Shown: positions 8,657 through 17,223, counted from the stretch's first letter. The stretch: DNA of 32,206 nucleotides from Chlamydiales bacterium (GCA_029240195.1 JARBTN010000015.1:1-32206); one strand, 5' to 3'. Translations and numbers: made by a program. The notes: generated by a model from the letters alone, not told the origin.

Positions 8657-10759
8657 GTGATGAACTTTATTTCCGATGGAATTTCTAAACGCTTAAATAC
8701 ACTCTTTGATACATTATACGCAGCTGAAGCGGGGCAATTTTTTAACAGCAAACTTCAATCCATTGCCAATCCACATCAAGCCATTTCTGTGCAACAAGTT
8801 GCCTTTAAAGTTCTCGCTGAAATGATTCCGCTCTTAGCATCCGCTAAAGACCATAACTTTGAGTTTATTTGGTTGCACCAGACGAGAAGACAAGTTAAAT
8901 CGACGGCCAGCTCTTTTAACTTCCAGGCCCAATTAGCCCAAAATGAGTCGTATCGCCTGTTAAAAAACAGGTTAAAAGAAATAACGCTGACAGATGAATA
9001 CTTGGATGAAATAAGACCCGACCCCATATCGGGGGCATTTAAATTGAAGCCCTGCGCCGACTATCTCAGAAAAAAACTCGGCGAGTTTGATTTTTTGCAG
9101 CGGGAATTTTTTATGACCCCCGTGAAAATTCAAAAGCTCAAGTTAATACGAAAACTTCTAAAAGGCGGAATTGAAGTCAAGATTATCAGCGACCTATTTA
9201 GAATCTATGATACAGATGCTTTTAGCATCTCTAAAAGCTCGGATTCGGTCCCATTGAAAACGATCCATCTCTCCTATAAGCTCCTTCAACTTGTGGAATA
9301 TTCCGCTAGCGGCAAAAAAAGCCCTTTAGAAAATTCCCTGAAATTGACCCCCACAGAAGTTTCCATCCTTGACAAGCAGCTAAAAAAGAAAAACCCCTAT
9401 CTTAAATCGACGGTAAACCTTCTTAAAATCTATGAGATCACAAATATCGGCCTGCAATTCATTCGCAAGGCTGGATTTGCGCCGTTTAGCAGCCCCCTCC
9501 TAGTTGCGCTGCAGCAAGAAAACCTCAATGGATTGCCCCTCTATTATTTTATGGACATGGCTTACCATGAGCATTACAAGACATGCTATCGAAAAGAGCA
9601 CATTGATCCTAGCCTCTACTCTGAGTTAGAGACTGCCCAGCAAGAAGGTTCCTTTCCCACGACAATGACCCTGCAAATTGTTTCAGAGCGGCTGGCGGCT
9701 TTAGAAAGCTGGCAAAAAACGGTCAATTATTTTGTGAAAGTTTTCAATCAGCAACAACTAAACTTTGCTGAGAAGCTATTACCGGTGGCAGCCCTTTTTT
9801 CCGGCCCACCAACAAATTTAGAAATAGACCCTAAAAATCCTGAGGAGACGCAGCATTGGTTCCACCAAGTCGATCTAGCAGGAGACCCAAAAAAATACCA
9901 GCAGATCACCGAGACATTCGATGCGGCAAGATGGAAGGCTGAGTTCAAACTCCCCTATACAGATAAAGATTCTTTGCAAACTCTCGATTTCATCGCCGAT
10001 ATCATTAAAAGGCACGCGCCAGCAAAAGCACACACCACCCCCCCTTCCCGAAAAAAAAGAACAAAGCACCGCAGCAATTTAGCGCCGCTCACAGCCGAAC
10101 CTGCTCCTTCGGAGCAAAAAGAGATCGCTTTGCTCGATCAAGGCGTGAAATCGTTGGCGACTATGAAAACACAGCAAAAAAGGATGATCAACCGCAACCT
10201 CATCAAAGACTATCGCTATCACGACCGCGTCTACCGCTGGTTTGACCCCGCTCGAGACCCCTTTAGTGAGGACGTAAAGTATCGTCATTTTAGTTTTCCA
10301 GCCTTGCAAAATCGCATCCGCCTCTTTCATACCGTTGCCGCAGGCTCGGCCGACCCTTACCTGTTACAGTTTGGGCTAAAGATGGCGCTTGAAAAAGATC
10401 AAGGATCCCATTCTTATTCTCTGCCGGCTGAAATCGAGGATCTAGAGAGCGCCGATAGACGGCGAGACCGCGGCGTTTTTACCATCTGCACAGATTCTAA
10501 TGGCTATATTTGGCACCGCTGCTTCACCAAAACACCGACCGAAGAGATCTTAGAAGGCCTTAAAAATCGCCGTTTCCAAGTCAAAATCGATTCCAGAGAG
10601 CCGTCTAGAAAAAAACCGGAAAAAAGCTTGGTGCGCAAGACCTTCCACGACGATAGCTATCTCGACCGCGAAAAGAGCTCGGAGTTGAGGCTTGTCTTTC
10701 AAGATTCAACAAGAAAAGCCCGATTGCACTTAGGCTTAATTGGCCAAGTGAATGAATAA
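8657..10759 (+). CDS. Hypothetical protein, 700 aa, family not recognised
   Basis: Long uninterrupted ORF ending just before a strong 17-bp terminator hairpin; preceded by an AT-rich ~300-bp intergenic region. Contains basic patch PPSRKKRTKHRSN. Confidence 0.75.
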   Translation: MMNFISDGISKRLNTLFDTLYAAEAGQFFNSKLQSIANPHQAISVQQVAFKVLAEMIPLLASAKDHNFEFIWLHQTRRQVKSTASSFNFQAQLAQNESYRLLKNRLKEITLTDEYLDEIRPDPISGAFKLKPCADYLRKKLGEFDFLQREFFMTPVKIQKLKLIRKLLKGGIEVKIISDLFRIYDTDAFSISKSSDSVPLKTIHLSYKLLQLVEYSASGKKSPLENSLKLTPTEVSILDKQLKKKNPYLKSTVNLLKIYEITNIGLQFIRKAGFAPFSSPLLVALQQENLNGLPLYYFMDMAYHEHYKTCYRKEHIDPSLYSELETAQQEGSFPTTMTLQIVSERLAALESWQKTVNYFVKVFNQQQLNFAEKLLPVAALFSGPPTNLEIDPKNPEETQHWFHQVDLAGDPKKYQQITETFDAARWKAEFKLPYTDKDSLQTLDFIADIIKRHAPAKAHTTPPSRKKRTKHRSNLAPLTAEPAPSEQKEIALLDQGVKSLATMKTQQKRMINRNLIKDYRYHDRVYRWFDPARDPFSEDVKYRHFSFPALQNRIRLFHTVAAGSADPYLLQFGLKMALEKDQGSHSYSLPAEIEDLESADRRRDRGVFTICTDSNGYIWHRCFTKTPTEEILEGLKNRRFQVKIDSREPSRKKPEKSLVRKTFHDDSYLDREKSSELRLVFQDSTRKARLHLGLIGQVNE

Positions 10760-10783
10760 AAGCAGCCTCGCCCACTAAATAAA

Positions 10784-10826
10784 AAAAGGCTTTAAGCCAC
10801 ATCAGATCTGTGGCTTAAAGCCTTTT
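10784..10826. terminator. Bidirectional intrinsic terminator between convergent genes
   Basis: Perfect 17-bp inverted repeat AAAAGGCTTTAAGCCAC / GTGGCTTAAAGCCTTTT with 9-nt loop, A-rich on the left and T-rich on the right. Confidence 0.85.
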
Positions 10827-10880
10827 ATTTTCTTTATTTGAGAGAGGGAAAAAAAGTTAAATCTCGCTAGAGAGCAAAAT

Positions 10881-11093
10881 TCAGCTCTCTAGTTCATCCC
10901 TTTGCTCTCGATATTCCTTTTCCATCAATTCCTTCGCAGCCACTTTTACCGTCTCAAGCCCTTCTGGAAATCCGATATTGCGCAGCAAATGATCGACATA
11001 TCCAATTTCCGTCGCCAACTGATCATTGGCAAATTCTAAATAGGCAATGCGACTTAAAAGCTCTTTATAATTCTTATTCCCTTTATAGATCAT
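10881..11093 (-). CDS. Small conserved-looking hypothetical protein (70 aa from the SD-supported start)
   Basis: ORF track gives 10881..11120. ATG at 11093 (MIYKGNKNYKELLSRIAYLEFANDQLATEIGYVDHLLRNIGFPEGLETVKVAAKELMEKEYREQRDELES) has AAAGGAGG about 9 nt upstream. Helical, charged. Confidence 0.65.
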   Translation of the reverse strand: MIYKGNKNYKELLSRIAYLEFANDQLATEIGYVDHLLRNIGFPEGLETVKVAAKELMEKEYREQRDELES

Positions 11094-11313
11094 ACATCTG
11101 CCCCTCCTTTTGGGCGACAACGCCCCCTAAAAAGTCTTAGCCCTCGAGTCGGCAAGAAATTCCGCCCTTCCTTATCCGTAAGGAGATATTCGGATAAAAG
11201 AAAGCTCTCTTTTTTAAGCGCTTAAAAAAGATCTGGAAATCACCCTCTTTAGAAGTGCGTGTGCTGTCATCCTTTGCAAGAAGCATGCCAGACTTGAGAT
11301 GAGATTAAGGAGA

Positions 11314-11346
11314 TTGCCGCCAAAGGATCGGTGTCCCTGGCGGCAA
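11314..11346 (-). terminator. Candidate terminator hairpin downstream of the BamE-like lipoprotein gene
   Basis: 9-bp perfect inverted repeat TTGCCGCCA / TGGCGGCAA, 15-nt loop, just after the stop at 11357 on the minus strand. Confidence 0.5.
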
Positions 11347-11356
11347 GAGAATTTGA

Positions 11357-11761
11357 CTAGAAACGGCTGGAATGGTAGGTGAAGGAATCGACAAGCTTTT
11401 GATCGGTGAATTTGATCACTACAGTCAACGTCTTTTGACCTTGCTGGGAAGATCCTTGCTGCTTTTGGGCGCCAATGATCAACAAGCTGACGTAGCCAGA
11501 GCTTTGAGAGTAGGAGACCTCTTTGGCAATTTTATCATAGATCCAGGTCTCTTTGCCCGAGTTGTCGCGCGTCACAATGTTTGGAGAGCCTAATCTCTCA
11601 GCCACTTCGCCTTGGCTCATGCCCACGCGAACCTCTTGCTGCACCTTTCCGAGGGTAAACTCATCGGCAAGCCGTGTCGGCTCTTTAGCCGCCTGGTTAC
11701 AGCTCGTCGTGCATAGAAGGAGGGCAGAAATTCCTGCCATTTTTATCAAAGATTGAAACAT
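11357..11761 (-). CDS. Putative lipoprotein with BamE/SmpA-OmlA-like fold
   Basis: 134 aa; signal peptide with lipobox-like LLCTTSC; VRVGMSQGEVAERLGSPNIVTRDNSGKETWIYD is the typical BamE/SmpA repeat pattern. Confidence 0.7.
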   Translation of the reverse strand: MFQSLIKMAGISALLLCTTSCNQAAKEPTRLADEFTLGKVQQEVRVGMSQGEVAERLGSPNIVTRDNSGKETWIYDKIAKEVSYSQSSGYVSLLIIGAQKQQGSSQQGQKTLTVVIKFTDQKLVDSFTYHSSRF

Positions 11762-11883
11762 AAGCTTTGAGCCTTTGTTAAAAAGTTGAAAAGAGGGCTA
11801 TGTAAACGGCAATCAAAGTTCCTATGGGCACCAAACGGCGCTAAGGCCCGTTTGATACCCCTTAAAACTTTTAATTTGCAGAA

Positions 11884-12390
11884 TTAAAGGCCCTCTCCTT
11901 CGATGAATAGACCTTTGCTCACTTTATTAAAGAAGTCAAGATACATTTCAGGGTCCAGCACCTGGTCGACGCTCACTGGAGCCCCTATATTATCGATCAC
12001 TTTCTTTTGAAAGTTGACACGCACTTTGACATCAGAACCAAAAGAATTGACCGTTGCTGAAACTTCAATTTGCGCATTTTTCTTCCAGCGGGCTTGTTCG
12101 CCATTGACCATCAAAGAGAGTGTCTTTTCTTTGCGACTTTCCACGCTCATCTCTTTCGTGGCTGATATCAGTCCCAAGTCGAGGTTAGCATTTTTGACGA
12201 TATAGCCGTCATCTTGAAGGACGCTGAGCATCACTTTCATGACGTTTTTCATATCGACAGAGTTAAAGCTTTTCGTCTGGATTTGGCGCAGTTCCATCTG
12301 AGACAAGACAGGCTCTGAATCGTCATGAGGTGCACAACCGACGACAGTTAAGAGGGTCAGTCCGGCCAGCCCTAAGCTTTTAAATTTCAT
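11884..12390 (-). CDS. Putative lipoprotein, 168 aa
   Basis: Signal peptide MKFKSLGLAGLTLLTVVGC lipobox; QTKSFNSVDMKNVMKVMLSVLQDDGYIVKNANLDLGLISATKE resembles a hypothetical lipoprotein family seen in Gram-negatives (from memory). Confidence 0.7.
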   Translation of the reverse strand: MKFKSLGLAGLTLLTVVGCAPHDDSEPVLSQMELRQIQTKSFNSVDMKNVMKVMLSVLQDDGYIVKNANLDLGLISATKEMSVESRKEKTLSLMVNGEQARWKKNAQIEVSATVNSFGSDVKVRVNFQKKVIDNIGAPVSVDQVLDPEMYLDFFNKVSKGLFIEGEGL

Positions 12391-12674
12391 ATAAACCCCG
12401 AAATGATCTAGTTATCACTAAACAAGAATGTTTTTTCATATAAGTTTTATTGTATCATCAAATTAAATTATGTACAGCAAATAATTAATACAACAAAGGA
12501 AACGCTTTTCGCCCGCCTCACACCCCCTTCAGCTCCCCTTCCACTAAAAAATCCACTCCATTTAGCAAAACATCCTTTAGACTAAATCTCATTTTTGCTA
12601 ACCAAGGGTGAAATCTAGTTGCAAACTTCTAAGCCAAATTCATGGCTGATCTTGACAGAACTTAAGGACATCTT

Positions 12675-13946
12675 ATGGATGGAATCACATGCTATTCGCT
12701 TTGGGCCCTCGGCATCTTTGCCACCGGCTACCTAGCCATTGTGTGCGAACAATGGACAAAGGTCAACAAAGGCATGGCTGCTCTCATGAGCTCTATTCTC
12801 TGCTGGGTGGCAATTTTTCAAGAGCCGCTCCTCTCAAGCGCAGATCTAACGCGCATTTTAGGAGAGGGCATCTTCTCCGTGATTCGCGTCCTCTTTTATC
12901 TGCTAGGCGCTTTGGTCATCGTCGAAGTCATCAATGCCCATAAAGGGTTTCATGCCCTCTCTACCCTCTTCCTCGTCCGCTCCCAAAAGCTTTTCTTCTG
13001 GCTGGTCGGATTCACGGCTTTTTTCATCTCAAGCCTGCTATGCAATATGTCGACGAGCATTGTCATGATCACCATCTTTAGCAAGCTGATCAAAGACAAA
13101 GAGCAGCGGCTGTTGCTCGGCAGCGCCGTCGTCGTCGCCGTCAACGCCGGAGGGACTTGGACGCCCCTTGGCGATCTGTCGACATCTATCCTCTGGCTCA
13201 ACGACTGCACCTCCGCTTGGGGCATGATCTCCAATATCTTCTGGCCGAGCATGACGTGCCTGATCGTCTATCTTCTACTTAACCACCGCCATGTCAAAGG
13301 CTCTTTAGATATCTCCGACCACTCAGTCGCCCTCTATCAGAAAGAGCCGGGCAGCTGCATGGTCTTATTATGTGGCATCATCGGCTTGCTCTTTGTTCCC
13401 TTCTTTCCACCTGTGACCGGCCTGCCTCCCTTCATGGGCGTGCTATTTGGCGTTTCTTTAATCTGGCTGTTGACAGATCTGATCCACCGCCAAAGAGAAG
13501 ATCTCAAGGTCCCTGCCATCTTGGCCAAAATCGATATGAGTGTCATCTTCTTCTATCTAGGGCTGCTGCTCTCCATTAACGCTCTAGAAAGCGCAGGACT
13601 GCTCAGCCGCTTGGCTGAAAAGATCTATTTCTATATCCCCGACTACAACCTGCGCGCTTTAGCTCTCGGAATGATTTCTTCCTTGCTCGACAATATCGCC
13701 CTGATTGCAACGTGCGTAGCCATGTTCGACCCCGCACTCTATCCTATGGACCACCCTTTCTGGCTCCTTCTTTCCTACACAGTCGGCAGCGGCGGCAGCT
13801 TAGTCCTCATCGGGTCGGCGGCCGGCATTGCCTTCATGGGGCTGGAAAAGGTGAATTTCATGTGGTACCTGCGCCATGTCACACCGAAAGTGCTCATTGC
13901 CTACCTCTCGGGGGTTGGAGTGCACTATTTTCTACATATGCTATAA
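12675..13946 (+). CDS. nhaD: Na+/H+ antiporter, NhaD family
   Basis: 423 aa polytopic; NMSTSIVMITIFSKLIKDKEQRLLLGSAVVVAVNAGGTWTPLGDLSTSILWL and SSLLDNIALIATCVAMF are NhaD-like. Confidence 0.9.
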   Translation: MDGITCYSLWALGIFATGYLAIVCEQWTKVNKGMAALMSSILCWVAIFQEPLLSSADLTRILGEGIFSVIRVLFYLLGALVIVEVINAHKGFHALSTLFLVRSQKLFFWLVGFTAFFISSLLCNMSTSIVMITIFSKLIKDKEQRLLLGSAVVVAVNAGGTWTPLGDLSTSILWLNDCTSAWGMISNIFWPSMTCLIVYLLLNHRHVKGSLDISDHSVALYQKEPGSCMVLLCGIIGLLFVPFFPPVTGLPPFMGVLFGVSLIWLLTDLIHRQREDLKVPAILAKIDMSVIFFYLGLLLSINALESAGLLSRLAEKIYFYIPDYNLRALALGMISSLLDNIALIATCVAMFDPALYPMDHPFWLLLSYTVGSGGSLVLIGSAAGIAFMGLEKVNFMWYLRHVTPKVLIAYLSGVGVHYFLHML

Positions 13947-13997
13947 AGGGTTCATCGACTTTTCAACCCTTTTCAACCCTTTTAAAGCTCCACTCCA

Positions 13998-14036
13998 AAA
14001 AATGCTTCAGAGGACTTAGCTCTGAAGCATTTTTTT
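13998..14036 (+). terminator. Intrinsic terminator after nhaD / upstream of yhhQ
   Basis: Inverted repeat AAAATGCTTCAGAG-GACTTAG-CTCTGAAGCATTTT followed by a T-run. Confidence 0.85.
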
Positions 14037-14059
14037 TATTAGAGAAGGAGCTTCTCTGA

Positions 14060-14983
14060 TTGAACCCAGCCCTTCCCAAAAATGGCAAGCTCCAGGCCTT
14101 CACCTCCGACCCCAAAACAGGGGTTTGCGCCCAATGCGGCAAAGCGACCCTAGCCCAAAATCGTTCAGACTGTCACCAAGCAGCTTTTATAGAGAGGGGG
14201 ATGAAAAGAACTTTCCAAGAAGGCGGCGATTTGGCTAAACTTTTAGATTACGCCTTCTTAAAGAGTTCCAGAGTTCTTATGAGCCATCATGCCAACCGCC
14301 CTTTAGATGGGGTCGCTCTTTTCTTAGCGGCTTTTTTCTCCGTCGATATTGTCCTATCCAATATTTTATCGGTGAAGCTCTTTCAGTTTCCCCTGTTGCC
14401 CAGCATGGCACTTCCCTGCGGCATCATCACCTACCCCTTTTCATTTTTAATCTCCGATCTGATCAATGAAATTTATGGCGCGCAGCGAGCTAGGCAGATG
14501 GTCTATAGTGGATTCATCATCGGCCTGATGGCCTGCCTGCTGATTCGGCTGGCTTTAGAGCTGCCGGCCCACCCGGCATGGGTCTTCATCGATGCCGCGG
14601 GGTCTAAATTGCCGGCAAAAGACTACCAGCAGATGTTCGAGGCCATCTTTGGCACCAATTTTCTGCTCTTTGCCGGCTCTTTGACCGCTTATATGGCCTC
14701 GCAGACGGCCGATATTTGGCTTTATCGCAAGATCAAAGAATTGACAGAGGGGCGCTTTCTCTGGGCTCAGAGTGCCATTTCGACGTTGCTAGCCCAAATC
14801 TTAGATACGGCAATCGTCAATACCTGCATCCTCTATTTTGGGTTAAAGCTCACCTGGTCCATTGTCTGCCAAACCATTCTCTTAGCCCTCTTCTATAAAC
14901 TCTTTTTCATCTTAGCAGGCATCCCCCTCTTCTATTATGTCATCTCCTTCTATCGGCAGCCCAAGCGGCTCCGTTTTTGCTAG
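14060..14983 (+). CDS. yhhQ: Queuosine precursor transporter (YhhQ/VUT family) with N-terminal extension
   Basis: 307 aa; core LDGVALFLAAFFSVDIVLSNILSVKLF...PCGIITYPFSFLISDLINEIYGAQRAR...TAYMASQTADIWLYRKIKE...QILDTAIVNT is YhhQ-like. TTG start at 14060 has AGAAGGAG about 10 nt upstream; alternative ATG at 14201. Confidence 0.88.
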   Translation: MNPALPKNGKLQAFTSDPKTGVCAQCGKATLAQNRSDCHQAAFIERGMKRTFQEGGDLAKLLDYAFLKSSRVLMSHHANRPLDGVALFLAAFFSVDIVLSNILSVKLFQFPLLPSMALPCGIITYPFSFLISDLINEIYGAQRARQMVYSGFIIGLMACLLIRLALELPAHPAWVFIDAAGSKLPAKDYQQMFEAIFGTNFLLFAGSLTAYMASQTADIWLYRKIKELTEGRFLWAQSAISTLLAQILDTAIVNTCILYFGLKLTWSIVCQTILLALFYKLFFILAGIPLFYYVISFYRQPKRLRFC

Positions 14984-14996
14984 AAAAGAGCCTTTT

Positions 14997-15692
14997 ATGG
15001 ACTCCTTTTACAAAAGTTCAAGCCTCTCCTGGCATTTGGCATGGGCCTTGCCAGTCCTTTTATTCTTAGCCTTTTTGCCGTTCAGCAAAGAAGCGGATTT
15101 GGCTTTAAGCTCCCTATTCTACAAAGAGGGGGCGTTTAGCAAAGATCCCTTCTATCAAACCATCTATATTTGGGGTTTGCTGCCCGGTCAAATGGTGATC
15201 TCAGGGGCCTCTATTTACTGTCTTCTTTCTCTCATCTCTCCTTTGTTTAAAAAGCATAGGCAGGCCGCTCTAAGCCTGGTCCTTTCCTTGGCCATTGGCT
15301 CAGGCCTCTTTGCCCATCTGCTCTGCAAAGATTATTGGGGGCGCCCGCGTCCAGTGCAGACCGCTCATTTTGGCGGGCCATACCCCTTTAAAGCGTGCTA
15401 TGAGCCGGAGTTTCAGCGCGCAAGCGAGCCAAAGCGTTCTTTCCCTTGCGGCCATTGTACTATGGGCTACTATTTCTTCAGCGTTGCTCTCTTAGCAAAA
15501 CGGGCTAAGAGGCAAAAGCTTTTTCTCGCCTCTCTTTTTTTCGCCTTTTTTTTGGGAGGACTCCTCTCGCTAGCCCGCGTGGCCCAAGGGGGGCATTACC
15601 TTTCCGATATCTTGGCGTCCATGCTGATCATGTGGCTAAGCGCCCTTTTCATCGATGCTTTTGTCTTTCGCAACTCCCAGGAATTTTCATGA
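14997..15692 (+). CDS. PAP2-superfamily phosphatase
   Basis: Within ORF 14937..15692; ATG at 14997. Motifs KDYWGRPRP, SFPCGH, and ARVAQGGHYLSDI match the three PAP2 phosphatase motifs; multiple TM segments. Confidence 0.88.
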   Translation: MDSFYKSSSLSWHLAWALPVLLFLAFLPFSKEADLALSSLFYKEGAFSKDPFYQTIYIWGLLPGQMVISGASIYCLLSLISPLFKKHRQAALSLVLSLAIGSGLFAHLLCKDYWGRPRPVQTAHFGGPYPFKACYEPEFQRASEPKRSFPCGHCTMGYYFFSVALLAKRAKRQKLFLASLFFAFFLGGLLSLARVAQGGHYLSDILASMLIMWLSALFIDAFVFRNSQEFS

Positions 15693-16330
15693 AAGGAATG
15701 ACTAAACGGCAAAGGGAGATCCTCTTCTTTATCGAGACTTATATTGAAGAGCATCAGTCCTCGCCAAGCTATCGCGAAATCGCCGAACACTTCTCTATTC
15801 AAAGCGTTTCATCGGTTCATAAGCATATCAAAGCGCTGAAACGTAAAGGGATGTTGACGCTCGAAGAGCACTGCGCGCGCTCTCTCTACCCCATTGAGCA
15901 AAAAGAAGATTCCCCTCCGCCTCGGGCAGAATCTGTGCCAGAGGGGCTGATGGAGATCCCATTTGTGGGCACGCTCAGCAAAGGGCAGCTCATCGAGACG
16001 TTCTTTGAGCCCAAAGCTGCGAAGCTTCCCTCGTTTTGCGTGCAAGACGCCTCTTTAAGCTATCTGCTACAGCTTAAAGACGACTCCTTTGCCTCAGAGA
16101 GCCTCTTTCAAAATGACTTCATCGTCGTCGAGGCGAGAGAAGAGGCGGAGCCTGGGGAATTGGTGATAGCACTTATAAACAAACAAGAGGCCATTGTGCG
16201 CAAATACTATCCGGAAGGGACTTATGTCCGATTGGAAAAAGCTAAGAGCGAAGAAGCTCTTTTGGCGCACTATGAAGATGTGACCATCAAAGGCGTGGTT
16301 ATCTCCCTATTTCGCCTCTTTGACACCTAA
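15689..16330 (+). CDS. lexA: LexA-like transcriptional repressor (HTH + S24 peptidase-like domain), likely non-cleavable
   Basis: MKGMTKRQREILFFIETYIEEHQSSPSYREIAEHFSIQSVSSVHKHIKALKRKGML aligns to the LexA winged helix; IPFVGTLSKGQLI...LQLKDDSFASESLFQNDFIVVE...GELVIALINKQEAIVRKYY aligns to the LexA C-terminal domain. ATGA overlap with the PAP2 stop at 15692. Confidence 0.85.
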   Translation: MKGMTKRQREILFFIETYIEEHQSSPSYREIAEHFSIQSVSSVHKHIKALKRKGMLTLEEHCARSLYPIEQKEDSPPPRAESVPEGLMEIPFVGTLSKGQLIETFFEPKAAKLPSFCVQDASLSYLLQLKDDSFASESLFQNDFIVVEAREEAEPGELVIALINKQEAIVRKYYPEGTYVRLEKAKSEEALLAHYEDVTIKGVVISLFRLFDT

Positions 16331-16342
16331 CCAGAGTCCAAA

Positions 16343-17167
16343 ATGCACTGTTCTATCAATACTCCTTGGCAAAAGCAAACTGAACTCGGCTCCTTAGAAG
16401 ATTTTCTCTTTGCAAAGGAAGATCATTTTAAAAAGCCGCAAAATGGGGAGGACCCCGCATTTGTAGAGTTGCTACAGTCTTTTAAGGAATGCGCTCAGCC
16501 GTCAGATCCATGGAGAAAAGCAACGGAGTCCCATGCCCTCTTTCTCTCCCTCTTTCAAAGTGAATGGGTCCGAGAAGAAATCTTGCAAAGCATTGCCATC
16601 GAGGAGCAAAAGAGCAGGAACCGCCACCTCTCTCATACGATCAATTTAATTCTGAGCTTCTATCCGGCGTGCCCCATTGCCGAAATTCAAGACCAATTGC
16701 AAAAGAGTCTTCCAAAAAAGTGGGCAAAATACCCCATTTTAACTTTGCTGAGAGCTGGCAAACTGCACACAGGATTAAGCTACGCCTGGGGCAAAATTGA
16801 GCGGCTTCCCCCCTTACGCCTAAAGCCTAGAATAACAAAGTGGATCAAGAGAAGGCGGCTCCTTCCCTACAAACACCAGCTGTTAGAGGGCGTTAAAAGA
16901 GAAGAGGCCATTTGGCCAGCCAAAATGCGCAGCCTTTCCAAGCTCTTTTTGCAAATTCCCCTCAAGAGCGAGGCTCCTCAAGAGCTGCCATTTTCTAATG
17001 GAGCAGTGAAAATGCCCCTTTCCAAAGACTTAAAGGTGCTCATCAAACCCTACACCTCCATCGACCTCGACAAATCCTTGAGAAAGGGTAGGCTTTTCAA
17101 AATCTTAGAGATCGCTTTCTCTGATTTAGAAGAGAGGAGACCCCCCGCCTGCTGGCGCAGGCGCTAA
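16343..17167 (+). CDS. Hypothetical protein, 274 aa, downstream of lexA
   Basis: Intact ORF starting 12 nt after the lexA stop; helical, basic; no recognised family. Confidence 0.65.
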   Translation: MHCSINTPWQKQTELGSLEDFLFAKEDHFKKPQNGEDPAFVELLQSFKECAQPSDPWRKATESHALFLSLFQSEWVREEILQSIAIEEQKSRNRHLSHTINLILSFYPACPIAEIQDQLQKSLPKKWAKYPILTLLRAGKLHTGLSYAWGKIERLPPLRLKPRITKWIKRRRLLPYKHQLLEGVKREEAIWPAKMRSLSKLFLQIPLKSEAPQELPFSNGAVKMPLSKDLKVLIKPYTSIDLDKSLRKGRLFKILEIAFSDLEERRPPACWRRR

Positions 17168-17176
17168 GCTTTTTAG

Positions 17177-17223
17177 AAGGGTCGAAAGGGAAGCTGGCTT
17201 CAACCTCTTCCCTTTCGATCCTT
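17177..17223. terminator. Bidirectional terminator between the 274-aa gene and pssA
   Basis: 15-bp inverted repeat AAGGGTCGAAAGGGA / TCCCTTTCGATCCTT with one G:T wobble, between convergent genes. Confidence 0.65.

Noticed and set aside
13965-13984. Short tandem TTTTCAACCC repeat after nhaD
   Set aside because: Only two copies; no regular repeat-spacer structure, so not CRISPR-like or a notable repeat.
13998-14060. preQ1 riboswitch upstream of yhhQ
   Set aside because: No match by eye to the recalled preQ1-I consensus; only generic hairpins are present, so no riboswitch feature was called.
14937-14996. Upstream 20 codons of the PAP2 ORF
   Set aside because: Overlaps the yhhQ 3' end; ATG at 14997 is a more likely start.
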